From contig NZ_JNZP01000008.1 in NCBI RefSeq assembly GCF_000725545.1, positions 1-64,000 of the forward strand: a stretch of DNA of 64,000 nt. The letters are read 5' to 3'. The notes under the pieces are model-generated. The model saw only the letters and a program-made list of their open reading frames with translations, had not been told where the DNA came from and searched no databases. How positions within the stretch are numbered: position 1 is the first letter of the stretch; the number at the start of each line of letters is the position of its first letter. The stretch is from Streptomyces exfoliatus. Its GTDB lineage: Bacteria > Actinomycetota > Actinomycetes > Streptomycetales > Streptomycetaceae. Shown here piece by piece: positions 8,198 through 17,081 of the stretch. The translations under genes and the position numbers were made by a program.

Positions 8198-10597
8198 CTA
8201 GAGGGTGCCGGTGAGCGCCTCGGGGCGGACCGGCGTCTTGTTCAGCTCCAGGCCCGTCGCGTTCCGGATCGCCGCGAGGACGGCCGGGGTCGACGACAGG
8301 GTGGGGGCCTCGCCGATGCCCCGCACGCCGTACGGCGCGTTGGGGTCGGCCAGCTCGAGGTAGTCGACCGGGATGGTCGGCGTGTCGAGGATCGTGGGGA
8401 TCAGGTAGTCCGTGAAGGAGGGGTTGCGCACCTTCGCGGTCTTCGGGTCGACGATGATCTCCTCCATCACCGCGACGCCCAGGCCCTGGGTGGTGCCACC
8501 CTGGATCTGGCCGACCACGGAGAGCGGGTTGACCGCCTTGCCGACGTCCTGGGCGCAGGCCAGTTCGATGACCTTGACCAGGCCCAGCTCGGTGTCGACC
8601 TCCACCACCGCGCGGTGCGCGGCGAAGGCGTACTGGACGTGGCCGTTGCCCTGGCCGGTGACGAGGTCGAAGGCCTGGGTGGGGCGGTGCCGCCACTCCT
8701 CCTCGACCTCCACGGCCTGGTCCTCCAGGACGTCCGCGATGGTGGCGAGGGCCTCGCCGCCGTCGGTGACGACCTTGCCGCCCTCCAGGAGGAGTTCGGC
8801 GTTGGCCCAGGCGGGGTGGTACGAGCCGAACTTGCGCCGGCCGATCTCCAGGACCTTCTCGCGGACGAGTTCGCAGGAGTTCTTGATGGCGCCGCCGGTC
8901 ATGTACGTCTGGCGGCCCGCGGAGGTCGAACCGGCCGAGCCGACCTGGGTGTCGGCGGGCTGGATGGTGACCTGCTGGACGCCGAGCTCGGTGCGGGCGA
9001 TCTGCGCGTGGATGGTGACACCGCCCTGGCCTACCTCCGCCGCGGCGGTGTGGACCGTGGCGACGGGCTCGCCGTTGATGACCTCCATGCGGATCCTGGC
9101 GGTCGAGTAGTCGTCGAAGCCCTCGGAGAAGCCGACGTTCTTGATGCCGACGGCGTAGCCGACGCCCCGCACGACACCCTCGCCGTGGGAGGTGTTGGAC
9201 AGGCCGCCCGGCAGCGCGCGGACGTCCGCGCTCTCGCCGGCGGTCTCCCACTGGCGCTCCGGCGGCATCGGGCGCGCCTTGACCAGGCGGAGCAGCTCGG
9301 CGACCGGGGCGGGCGAGTCGACCGGCTGTCCGGTCGGCATGATGGTGCCCTGCTCCATGGCGTTGAGCTGGCGGAACTCCACCGGGTCCATGCCCAGCTT
9401 CGCCGCCACCTTGTCCATCTGCGCCTCGTACGCGAAGCAGGCCTGGACGGCGCCGAAGCCGCGCATGGCGCCGCAGGGCGGGTTGTTGCTGTAGAGGCCG
9501 ATCGCCTCGATCTCCACGTCGTCGACGACGTAGGGACCGACGGAGAGGGAGGCGGCGTTGCCGACGACCGAGGCCGTGGACGACGCGTAGGCGCCGCCGT
9601 CGAGCACGATCTTGCACTTGAGGTGCGTGAGCTTGCCGTCCTTGGTGGCACCGTGCTCGTAGTACAGCTTGGCCGGGTGCCGGTGGACGTGCCCGAAGAA
9701 GGACTCGTAGCGGTTGTAGACCATCTTGACCGGCTTGCCGGTGCGCAGCGCGAGGATGGAGGCGAGGATCTGCATCGAGATGTCCTCGCGACCGCCGAAC
9801 GCACCGCCGACGCCCGCCATCGTCATGCGGATCTTCTCCTCGGGCAGGCCGAGGCAGGGGGCGATCTGCTTGAGGTCCGAGTGCAGCCACTGGGTGGCCA
9901 CGTACAGGTCGACGCCGCCGTCCTCCGCCGGTACGGCGAGGCCGGACTCGGGGCCGAGGAAGGCCTGGTCCTGCATGCCGAAGGTGTACTCGCCCTTGAC
10001 GATGACGTCGGCCCGCTTGGCGGCCTCGTCGGCGTTGCCGCGGATGATCGGCTGGCGGTGCACGATGTTCGGGTGCGGGACGTGGCCGGAGTGGTGGTCG
10101 TCGCGGTTCTCGTGGACGAGGATCGCGTCGGGGGCGAGGGCCGAGGCCTCATCGGTGATGAGGGGCAGCTCCCGGTACTCGATCCTGATCTTCGCGGCGG
10201 CGCGGCGGGCGGTCTCCGGGTGGTCGGCGGCCACGAGGGCGACCGGCTCACCGTGGTGACGGACCTTGCCGTACGCGAGGACCGGGGTGTCCTGGAACTC
10301 CATGCCGTAGTTCTTCGCGGCGGGCAGGTCCTCGTGGGTGAGGACGGCGTAGACGCCGTCCATCGTGAGGGCCTCGGAGGTGTCGATGGACAGGATCTCG
10401 GCGTGCGCGACCGTGGAGCGCAGGATCTGGCCCCACAGCATGTCCTCGTGCCACATGTCCGAGGAGTACGCGAACTCGCCGGTGACCTTGAGGGTGCCGT
10501 CCGGGCGGAGGGTGGACTCGCCCACGCCGCCCTTGACGTGGTTCTGGGTGACCTCGGTGGGCGTGCCCGCCGGGACCGTGCGTGTGTGCTGAGCCAT
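8198..10597 (-). CDS. Xanthine dehydrogenase, molybdopterin-binding subunit
   Basis: The 799-residue protein is of the usual length for the large molybdenum subunit. It carries QAFLGPESGLAVP, the GGAFGGRED molybdopterin-binding loop near residue 265, PPCGAMRGFGAVQ, GQGGVTIHAQIARTELG, GSAGSTSAGRQTYMTGGAIK and, near the C-terminus, YGVRGIGEAP, whose Glu matches the catalytic glutamate of the KGVGEPP motif. It hydroxylates hypoxanthine and xanthine toward urate. The start is ATG 10597, two bases after the stop of the 2Fe-2S subunit, so it is translated from the same mRNA. Other substrates of the family (nicotinate, aldehydes, CO) are possible, but the pucR and permease context favours purines. 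Confidence 0.93.
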   Translation of the reverse strand: MAQHTRTVPAGTPTEVTQNHVKGGVGESTLRPDGTLKVTGEFAYSSDMWHEDMLWGQILRSTVAHAEILSIDTSEALTMDGVYAVLTHEDLPAAKNYGMEFQDTPVLAYGKVRHHGEPVALVAADHPETARRAAAKIRIEYRELPLITDEASALAPDAILVHENRDDHHSGHVPHPNIVHRQPIIRGNADEAAKRADVIVKGEYTFGMQDQAFLGPESGLAVPAEDGGVDLYVATQWLHSDLKQIAPCLGLPEEKIRMTMAGVGGAFGGREDISMQILASILALRTGKPVKMVYNRYESFFGHVHRHPAKLYYEHGATKDGKLTHLKCKIVLDGGAYASSTASVVGNAASLSVGPYVVDDVEIEAIGLYSNNPPCGAMRGFGAVQACFAYEAQMDKVAAKLGMDPVEFRQLNAMEQGTIMPTGQPVDSPAPVAELLRLVKARPMPPERQWETAGESADVRALPGGLSNTSHGEGVVRGVGYAVGIKNVGFSEGFDDYSTARIRMEVINGEPVATVHTAAAEVGQGGVTIHAQIARTELGVQQVTIQPADTQVGSAGSTSAGRQTYMTGGAIKNSCELVREKVLEIGRRKFGSYHPAWANAELLLEGGKVVTDGGEALATIADVLEDQAVEVEEEWRHRPTQAFDLVTGQGNGHVQYAFAAHRAVVEVDTELGLVKVIELACAQDVGKAVNPLSVVGQIQGGTTQGLGVAVMEEIIVDPKTAKVRNPSFTDYLIPTILDTPTIPVDYLELADPNAPYGVRGIGEAPTLSSTPAVLAAIRNATGLELNKTPVRPEALTGTL

Positions 10598-10599
10598 CG

Positions 10600-11208
10600 T
10601 CAGACCGCCTCTTCCTGACGCTCCTGGCGAGCGGCCGCGAGGCGGACCGCGTCGAGGATCTTCTCGTAACCCGTGCAGCGGCAGAGGTTGCCGGAGAGCG
10701 CCTCGCGGATGTCCGCGTCCGTCGGGGACGGGTTGCGCTCCAGCATCTCGTCGGCCGCGACGAGCAGACCGGGGGTGCAGAAGCCGCACTGGACGGCGCC
10801 GGCGTCGATGAACGCCTGCTGGATGGGGCTCAGTTCGACGCCCTCGCCCGTCTGCGAGTCCTGACCGGGCTTGGCCTCCCACTTCTTGGCGGCGTCGAGC
10901 GAGGTGCCGCAGGCACCGGAGGCGCAAGCACCTCCTTCCCTACGGGCCTGCCCGCGCTCATTCGCGTATTCGGCGAGGCCCTCGACCGTGACGACCTCGC
11001 GGCCCTCGACCTGGCCGGCGGCGACGAGGCAGGAACAGACCGGCACCCCGTCGAGACGGACCGTGCAGGAACCGCACTCGCCCTGCTCGCAGGCGTTCTT
11101 GGAGCCGGGCAGACCCAGGCGCTCACGCAGAACGTAGAGGAGGGACTCGCCCTCCCAGACGTCGTCGGCTTCCTGCGGACGACCGTTGACCGTGAAATTG
11201 ACGCGCAT
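10600..11208 (-). CDS. Xanthine dehydrogenase, 2Fe-2S subunit
   Basis: The 202-residue subunit carries two [2Fe-2S] clusters. The plant-ferredoxin-type cluster uses C40, C45, C48 and C60 (ACEQGECGSC). The second uses C141, C144, C176 and C178 (QCGFCTPG and NLCRCTGY). It passes electrons from the molybdenum site to FAD. Residues of about 84-123 form an insertion between the two cluster domains (GGACASGACGTSLDAAKKWE) with two extra cysteines that most family members lack. It sits two bases after the FAD subunit's stop and two bases before the molybdenum subunit, so the three are one operon. Confidence 0.94.
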   Translation of the reverse strand: MRVNFTVNGRPQEADDVWEGESLLYVLRERLGLPGSKNACEQGECGSCTVRLDGVPVCSCLVAAGQVEGREVVTVEGLAEYANERGQARREGGACASGACGTSLDAAKKWEAKPGQDSQTGEGVELSPIQQAFIDAGAVQCGFCTPGLLVAADEMLERNPSPTDADIREALSGNLCRCTGYEKILDAVRLAAARQERQEEAV

Positions 11209-11210
11209 GG

Positions 11211-12101
11211 TTATGCAGCTCCCTCAAGCGTGCGGCCTGCGCCGCGGTACTGCTCCCAGGTCCAGCCGAGCTGGCGGCGGGCCATGATGCCGACGGCGTG
11301 GCGGCGGTACTTCGCGGTGCCCCGGACGTCGTCGATCGGGTTGGCGGCGCCGGAGCAGAGGTCGGCGAACTGCTTCGCGATCGAAGGGGTGATGATCTTG
11401 CCGTTGTCCCAGAATCCGCCCTCCTCCAGAGCCGCGTTCAGGAAGGCCTCGGCCTCCTTGGCGCGGATGGGGGTCGGCGCGGCGGAGCCGATGCCGGTGC
11501 GGACGGTCCGGGTCTCCGGGTGGAGCGCCAGGCCGAAGGCGCAGACGGCGATGACCATCGCGTTGCGGGTGCCGACCTTGGAGTACTGCTGGGGGCCGTC
11601 CGCCTTCTTGATGTGGACGGTCTTGATGAGCTCGTCCGGCTGGAGCGCGTTGCGCTTCACGCCGGTGTAGAACTCGTCGATCGGGATGAAGCGGCTGCCG
11701 CGCACCGACTCGACCTCGACCTCGGCGCCCGCGGCGAGCAGGGCCGGGTGGGCGTCGCCGGCGGGCGAGGCGGTGCCGAGGTTGCCACCGACGCCGCCGC
11801 GGTTGCGGATCTGCGGGGAGGCGACCGTGTGCGAGGCGAGCGCCAGACCGGGGAGTTCGGCCCGCAGGCTCTCCATGATCCGGGTGTACGGAACGGAGGC
11901 GCCGAGGCGGACGTTCTCCTCGCCGACCTCCCACTCGCGCAGCAGCTCGATACGGTTCAGGTCGAGGAGGTACTCGGGCCGCCGGTGATCGAAGTTGATC
12001 TCGACCATGACGTCGGTACCACCTGCGATGGGCACGGCCGTGGGGTGCTCGGCCTTGGCGGCGAGCGCCTCCTCCCAGCTGGCGGGGCGAAGGAAGTCCA
12101 T
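11211..12101 (-). CDS. Xanthine dehydrogenase, FAD-binding subunit
   Basis: The 296-residue protein has the two FAD-binding motifs of the CoxM/XdhB family: IAGGTDVMVE near residue 26 and IRNRGGVGGNLGTASPAGD near 96-115. It carries electrons from the Fe-S subunit to NAD+ or another acceptor. AGAGAG lies upstream of the ATG. It is the first gene of the xanthine dehydrogenase operon. The promoter must lie in the 308 bases shared with the divergent pucR gene. Confidence 0.93.
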   Translation of the reverse strand: MDFLRPASWEEALAAKAEHPTAVPIAGGTDVMVEINFDHRRPEYLLDLNRIELLREWEVGEENVRLGASVPYTRIMESLRAELPGLALASHTVASPQIRNRGGVGGNLGTASPAGDAHPALLAAGAEVEVESVRGSRFIPIDEFYTGVKRNALQPDELIKTVHIKKADGPQQYSKVGTRNAMVIAVCAFGLALHPETRTVRTGIGSAAPTPIRAKEAEAFLNAALEEGGFWDNGKIITPSIAKQFADLCSGAANPIDDVRGTAKYRRHAVGIMARRQLGWTWEQYRGAGRTLEGAA

Positions 12102-12409
12102 GGTGGCTCTCTTCTAGTGATTCTGGTGATCGGGGGTCGAACGGTGGGGCCCGGGGGGACGGCCGGCCCTCGACATCGTGTTCATGTGCTGTTCACGCGG
12201 TGTGTGGCCTAGTACACAAGGCCACGATCGCCCGGGTGCAGTCACCGAAAACATGAAGGAGTTGGCCGGGTCCTGTTGTCGTCTTGTAGATTCGAACGAA
12301 CGGCGGGGAACAGAAACCTCGCTGTTTTCCCCTGGAAACGGTGGCACCACCCCACCGTCGACAACGCGACACACCCCCACCCCCCAGACGAAGGAACGGC
12401 GGCGACACG
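12102..12409. promoter_or_regulatory. Divergent xdh/pucR control region with inverted repeat
   Basis: The 308-base region separates the start of the xanthine dehydrogenase operon from pucR. It holds a perfect inverted repeat at 12204-12225 (GTGGCCT, eight bases, AGGCCAC), about 103 bases upstream of the dehydrogenase start and 185 bases upstream of pucR. A weak promoter-like pair toward pucR is TTGGCC at 12262 and TAGATT at 12287, with 19-base spacing. That the repeat is a PucR site is inference. Confidence 0.5.
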
Positions 12410-14107
12410 ATGCGGCTGCGCGCACTGCTGGAGAACGACGCGCTCGGGCTGCGCCTGCTCGGCGGCGAGGACGAGCTCGACCGCACCGTCCGCGGCGTGA
12501 TGACGACGGACCTCAAGGACCCCAGCCGGTACCTTTCCGGCGGCGAGCTGGTCCTCACCGGCCTCGCCTGGCGGGCCGAGCCGGACGACTCCGAGCCCTT
12601 CGTCCGGATCCTGGCCTCCGCCGGGGTGGCCGGCCTCGCCGCGGGCGAGGCGGAACTCGGCGACATCCCCGACGATCTCGTACAGGCGTGTTCACGCCAT
12701 CGGCTGCCGCTGTTCGCGGTGAACGAGTCCGTTGCGTTCGCGACGATCACCGAGCACGTTGTTCGACAGGTGTCCGGCGAGCGGGCCGGTGACCTGGCGG
12801 CCGTCGTCGACCGGCACAGGCGCCTCATGACCTCGGGACCGGCCGGCGGCGGACCCGAGGTGGTCCTCGACCTGCTCGGCTCCGACCTGGATCTCCGCGC
12901 CTGGGTCCTCTCCCCCACCGGCCGCCAGATCGCGGGCGCGGGCGAGCCGCTCCCGGCCCCTCTCGCCGCCACCCTGGCCGGTGAGCACCTGGCCGCCACC
13001 CGGACGGGCCGGCGCGGCCCGCACCGGCTGAGCACCGGCGGGACGGCGTACTCGCTCTTCCCGATCCGCAACACGGGCCGGGGCGCCGCCCCCGCCTCCC
13101 GGGACGTGCGCGAGACGGTCCTGTCCGACTGGCTGCTGGCCGTCGAGGCGGACGCCGGGGAGTGGCCGGCCGCCCGGCTCGACCTGCTCCAGGGCGTCAC
13201 CCAGCTGATCGCCGTCGAGCGGGACCGCCGCGACGCGGCCCGTACGGTGCGCCGCCGGCTGGCCCAGGAGGTCCTCGAACTGGTGCAGACGGGCGCCGCG
13301 CCCGCCGAGATCGCGGCCAGGCTGCGGGTCGCCGCCCCGGTACTGCTGCCCGGCCTCGGCAGCGCCCCGCACTGGCAGGTGGTCGTCGCCCGGGTCGAGT
13401 GGGAGCAGGAGGCCGGTCAGGGCACCCCCGTGGACGGCGGTCCGGTCGCCCAGGCGCTCCTGGAGGAGATCCTGGTCGACCCGGCGACCGTGGGCGCCGA
13501 GTCCGCCGACCGGATCGCCGTCGCGCACAGCGGCGACGAGGCCATCGCCCTCGTTCCGCTGGCCGCCGGGCCGCTGCCGGACAGCGAGGACGAGAACCCG
13601 GTCCCCGCGCTGGGCCTGCACGCGGACGCGCTGCTCGCCGCCGTACGGGCCCCGCTCTCCGCGGGCCTCGCCGACGACGGGCGGCTCACCCTCGGCGTGT
13701 CCGCCGCCGTGCACTCGGCGGAGGGGCTGCGCGGGGCCCTGGAGGAGGCCAGGCACGCCCGCCGGGTCGCCGCCGCACGCCCGGGCCGGGTCTGCGCCGC
13801 CGGGCACCACGAACTGGCCTCGCACGTCCTGCTGCTGCCGTTCGTGCCGGACGACGTCCGCCGCGCCTTCACGGCCCGGCTGCTCGACCCGCTGCGCGAC
13901 TACGACCGCCGGCACCGCGCGGAGCTGATCCCGACCCTGGAGGCGTTCCTGGACTGCGACGGCTCGTGGACGCGCTGCGCGACCCGGCTGCACCTGCACG
14001 TGAACACGCTGCGCTACCGGGTGGGCCGGATCGAGCAGCTCACCGGACGCGATCTGTCGCGTCTGGAGGACAAGCTCGACTTCTTCCTCGCGCTGCGGAT
14101 GAGCTGA
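12410..14107 (+). CDS. pucR: PucR-family purine catabolism regulator
   Basis: The 565-residue protein has the N-terminal PucR domain (residues 1-115; VRGVMTTDLKDPSRYLSGGE and LTGLAWR) and a C-terminal PucR-type helix-turn-helix at about 505-560 (FLDCDGSWTRCATRLHLHVN, then TLRYRVGRIEQLTGRDL). The middle resembles a GGDEF-like spacer as in CdaR relatives. Members control purine or allantoin use in response to pathway metabolites. ATG 12410 is preceded by GAAGGAA and is favoured over upstream codons, which encode a Pro/Arg-rich non-conserved stretch. It is divergent from the xanthine dehydrogenase operon, its probable target. Confidence 0.93.
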   Translation: MRLRALLENDALGLRLLGGEDELDRTVRGVMTTDLKDPSRYLSGGELVLTGLAWRAEPDDSEPFVRILASAGVAGLAAGEAELGDIPDDLVQACSRHRLPLFAVNESVAFATITEHVVRQVSGERAGDLAAVVDRHRRLMTSGPAGGGPEVVLDLLGSDLDLRAWVLSPTGRQIAGAGEPLPAPLAATLAGEHLAATRTGRRGPHRLSTGGTAYSLFPIRNTGRGAAPASRDVRETVLSDWLLAVEADAGEWPAARLDLLQGVTQLIAVERDRRDAARTVRRRLAQEVLELVQTGAAPAEIAARLRVAAPVLLPGLGSAPHWQVVVARVEWEQEAGQGTPVDGGPVAQALLEEILVDPATVGAESADRIAVAHSGDEAIALVPLAAGPLPDSEDENPVPALGLHADALLAAVRAPLSAGLADDGRLTLGVSAAVHSAEGLRGALEEARHARRVAAARPGRVCAAGHHELASHVLLLPFVPDDVRRAFTARLLDPLRDYDRRHRAELIPTLEAFLDCDGSWTRCATRLHLHVNTLRYRVGRIEQLTGRDLSRLEDKLDFFLALRMS

Positions 14108-14435
14108 GCGAGCGGCCGGGAAGGCCCCTGCCGGGGTCCGAGCCTTCGGAAAGCCCCGAAAGTCACCTTCGGGATTCACCCCTTCGGGCGAGTCCGCCCG
14201 AGTGACGTCCGGGCCGGTGGCGGCCCCCGGGCCCGGGTGGCCGAGGGGCCGCCCGGGGGCCTGATCCCGGGCTCCGGGGCGATCTGACGGACTCTCGGCC
14301 GCCCACCACGGAGCCGTACCCCGATCCACCGCCCTCTTGTGAAATCTTTCACCTGACCCCTTGGCCAGGTACTCCCGTTCGTGCTCTGATGCGGTTCTCA
14401 CTCAACAGCTCAATGGCGCGCTCGGGGAGGGCAAT
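14108..14435. other. 328-base intergenic region after pucR
   Basis: No gene is supported here. It contains a GC-rich hairpin (listed separately) and an AT-richer stretch around 14338-14400 (GAAATCTTTCACCTGACC) that probably holds the promoter of the following TPR gene. Confidence 0.5.
14222..14261. terminator. GC-rich hairpin, probable terminator of pucR
   Basis: Arms GGCCCCCGGGC (14222-14232) and GCCCGGGGGCC (14251-14261) are perfectly complementary over 11 bases with an 18-base loop. There is no T-run, as is common in Streptomyces. It lies 115 bases after the pucR stop. Confidence 0.5.
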
Positions 14436-15239
14436 GTGGCGGATACCGCCATGTCTGGTTCCGAATCAAGGGGCGGCGAAGATCCGTCCCTCGCCTATGG
14501 CAAGGAGAGTCCCGTAGAGACCGCCATATGGCGGCTCCGGTCCCGGGGATGCTGGACGGACGCGGCAGCACTGCTCGCACCGCACGCGGCCGAACCGGCC
14601 GCCGCACTCGAAAGGGCCGCGCTGCTGATCGAGCGCTGCCTCTACACCGAACAGGGCTGGGCCGACGCCGAGGAGGCGCTCCGGGCGGCCGAGGCCGTGG
14701 CCCGCACCGACGAGGAACGGGGGGCCGCAGCCTGCGAACGCGGCTATCTCGCCTACGCGTCCACGCTCCTCGGGGTACGTGACAGGGCCGACGAGGCACG
14801 GATGGCCCTGGGCCGGGCCGCCGCCCTCATCTCGCCTTCCGGCGAGGGCCGGCCGCTGCTCGACCTGCGGCGCGGGCTCATCGCCCAGAACCTCGGCGAC
14901 TCCCCGCAGGCCGCCCGCGCCGCGTACCGCAGGGCCCACGCGGGGGCCGCGGCGCAGGGGGACTCTCTGCTGCTCTCCTCCACCTGGCGGCACCTCGCCG
15001 GACTGGCTCTGCGGGAAGGGGAGTTGGCGGAGGCGCGGCACGGTTTCGCGGAGTCGCTCCGCATCCGTGAGGAACTGGGATACCTGGTGGGTACGGCTCC
15101 GGCGCTCACCGCCCTCGCCACCACGGAGACGGAGCCGGAGGCGGGCCGTCTCCGCGCCGAGGCGCGCCGCCTCTTCCGTCTCCTCGGCGGCGTGCCGACC
15201 TGGCTGGCGAGCCAGCTGACACCGCAGACCGCGGCCTGA
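14436..15239 (+). CDS. TPR-like helical repeat protein
   Basis: This 267-residue protein is built of helical pairs with a TPR-like rhythm (AWRLRS..., EQGWADAEEALRAAEAVART, AARAAYRRAHAGAAAQGDS, GELAEARHGFAESLRIREEL). The repeats cover about residues 30-245. No enzymatic or DNA-binding domain is seen. GTG 14436 is chosen because GGGGAGGG ends five bases upstream; an earlier start would add a segment unlike a protein N-terminus. The role is unknown; TPR proteins of this size in Streptomyces often serve as scaffold or regulator modules. It stands alone, convergent with the next gene. Confidence 0.8.
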   Translation: MADTAMSGSESRGGEDPSLAYGKESPVETAIWRLRSRGCWTDAAALLAPHAAEPAAALERAALLIERCLYTEQGWADAEEALRAAEAVARTDEERGAAACERGYLAYASTLLGVRDRADEARMALGRAAALISPSGEGRPLLDLRRGLIAQNLGDSPQAARAAYRRAHAGAAAQGDSLLLSSTWRHLAGLALREGELAEARHGFAESLRIREELGYLVGTAPALTALATTETEPEAGRLRAEARRLFRLLGGVPTWLASQLTPQTAA

Positions 15240-15286
15240 AGTCCCTTGAGGTGAGGGGTATCTGACCGCCACTCACCACAGTCCGG

Positions 15287-16957
15287 TCAATCTCTCGGCG
15301 CCAGGCACACCAGGCTCTCGTCGGTGCCGACGAGGAGGGAACCGGCGCCGGTGACGGCGACCGCGCGGACCGGGGGGCCGGGACGGAACGACAGCGTCCG
15401 GCCTCCCTCCGGGTGGTGGAGTCCGACGAGTCCGTCGGCCCAGGCCACGGCGACCAGCGGGCCGTGCGGGGTGTCCGTCGCGTGCAGGGAGACCACGGGC
15501 GAGGGCCGCTCGACGAGGGGCTCGGGGCGCGGGTCACGGCCCGGGGTCCAGAGCCGTACCGTCCCGTCGACGCCGCCGGAGCAGACGAAGGGGGTCTCGG
15601 ACTCGACCGCCGCGACCGCCGTGACCCGGCCGCTGTGCGAGGCCGCCTGGTGCAGCCCCCTCAGGCCGAAGGCGTGCACGGAGCCGAGCCGGTCCCCCAC
15701 CACCACCGAACCCGCGATCGCCGCGAGCGCCGTGCCCGGATGGCGGGCCAGGGTCGCAGAGACGGCCTCCGTGAGGCGCTCCAGATACGGGGCACGGGGC
15801 GCCGCCCCCCGTACGGTGTGCAGCCGGCCCCGGTCGTCCAGGAGGAGCACCGTGCCGTCGGGCGCGGGCGCGAGCGCGGTGATCCGGCCCGGCACGGTGT
15901 GGGCGAGGCGTCCGGCGGGGCTCGCGTCGGCCTCGTGCAGCAGTCGTACGGTCCCGGTGCGGTCGCCGACGAGGAGGGTCCCCTCCAGGGGCCCGCCGGC
16001 CGCGCCGAGTACGGTGACCGGGCCCGGCCAGGGCGGGGTCAGGTCGCCGAGGTGCCGGGCCCAGCGGAGCCGCCAGGGCGCGCCCGCCGCCAACTCGGCC
16101 AGCGTCGGGCGCAGTCGGGGGTCGGCGCCGTCGCCCAGCGCGGCGAGAAGCACCAACGCCCGCTCACCTGGAGCCTGTTCGCGGCAGAGCGACTGTCCGG
16201 CCCGCATCCAGGCGGCCCGCAGTCCGCCGTGGTCCCCGGCGGCGTTCTCGCCGGGGCGTGCGGACGGTTCGGGACCGTCGAGGGTGCCGGGCAGACCCGC
16301 GGCGGCGGATCCGGTGACGTACGCCGTGGTGACGAGGAGCGGGTCGGCGACGCAGACGGCCACCGGGTCGGCGAGGTCGGGCTGCGGCCGGGGCGGCTCC
16401 GGCCGGGTCGCGTCGGCGGGTTCCGTCTCGCCGTCGAGGTCCACGACGGTCACCCGGCGGTCGGCGCGCAGCGCGGCGAGGGCCGGGGTGCCGCTGCGGG
16501 CCTCGACGGCGAGACGGATCCGCCCCACGCCGGCGAGTTCGGCGATCAGCTCGGTGAGCGCGGCGGGTTCGGCGGCGGCGTGCAGATCGGTCAGGAGGAG
16601 GACGGTGCGTCCGGCGGGCCGGGCCTCGCTGGTGGCCAGGGCGTGCACGAGGTCGCCCGGCGACCTGGCCACCACACCGAGGCGGTCGGCGATCGTCCAG
16701 GTCGCGCCGAGCGCGCTCTGGCCCGCGAGCGGCACGAGCGCCCGGGCGGCGCGGCGGCGGGGCCGGCCGGCGCGCGGGCCGTAGGTCGCGAGCCAGCCGA
16801 GCAGCGCCGTCTTGCCGCTGCCGGGGGCACCGGTCACGAGGCAGAGCCGGGGCGCCTCGGGATCGGTGAGCCAGCCGACCAGGGCCGCGGCCTCGGCTTC
16901 CGTGCCGGTGACGGGTCGGCGTCCGTCCCATGCCGGGGACGGGGTCGCGGACGGCAT
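15287..16957 (-). CDS. P-loop NTPase with C-terminal WD40-like beta-propeller
   Basis: The 556-residue protein has a Walker A at residues 43-50 (VTGAPGSGKT) in a STAND-like NTPase domain, with LLLTDLHAA as a Walker B candidate. The C-terminal half from about 310 has repeated units such as GTLLVGDRTGTVRLL, AIAGSVVVGDRLGSVHAFG, FVCSGGVDGTVRLW and VAVAWADGLVGLHHPE, which are beta-propeller (WD40-like) blades. ATG 16957 follows GAGGTG by six bases. Proteins with NTPase plus propeller act as signal-sensing switches, but the partner is not known. No helix-turn-helix or effector domain is visible. Confidence 0.8.
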   Translation of the reverse strand: MPSATPSPAWDGRRPVTGTEAEAAALVGWLTDPEAPRLCLVTGAPGSGKTALLGWLATYGPRAGRPRRRAARALVPLAGQSALGATWTIADRLGVVARSPGDLVHALATSEARPAGRTVLLLTDLHAAAEPAALTELIAELAGVGRIRLAVEARSGTPALAALRADRRVTVVDLDGETEPADATRPEPPRPQPDLADPVAVCVADPLLVTTAYVTGSAAAGLPGTLDGPEPSARPGENAAGDHGGLRAAWMRAGQSLCREQAPGERALVLLAALGDGADPRLRPTLAELAAGAPWRLRWARHLGDLTPPWPGPVTVLGAAGGPLEGTLLVGDRTGTVRLLHEADASPAGRLAHTVPGRITALAPAPDGTVLLLDDRGRLHTVRGAAPRAPYLERLTEAVSATLARHPGTALAAIAGSVVVGDRLGSVHAFGLRGLHQAASHSGRVTAVAAVESETPFVCSGGVDGTVRLWTPGRDPRPEPLVERPSPVVSLHATDTPHGPLVAVAWADGLVGLHHPEGGRTLSFRPGPPVRAVAVTGAGSLLVGTDESLVCLAPRD

Positions 16958-17081
16958 GGGACACCTCACGGGCGACGCGGTGCGGGCGGCTGACGTCAAC
17001 GACCTTAGTGGTCCGGGGCGCCCGGCGGTTGTGTTGTCGATCAGCCCGGATCAGGACCCGGCCTGATCGACAGGACACCCC

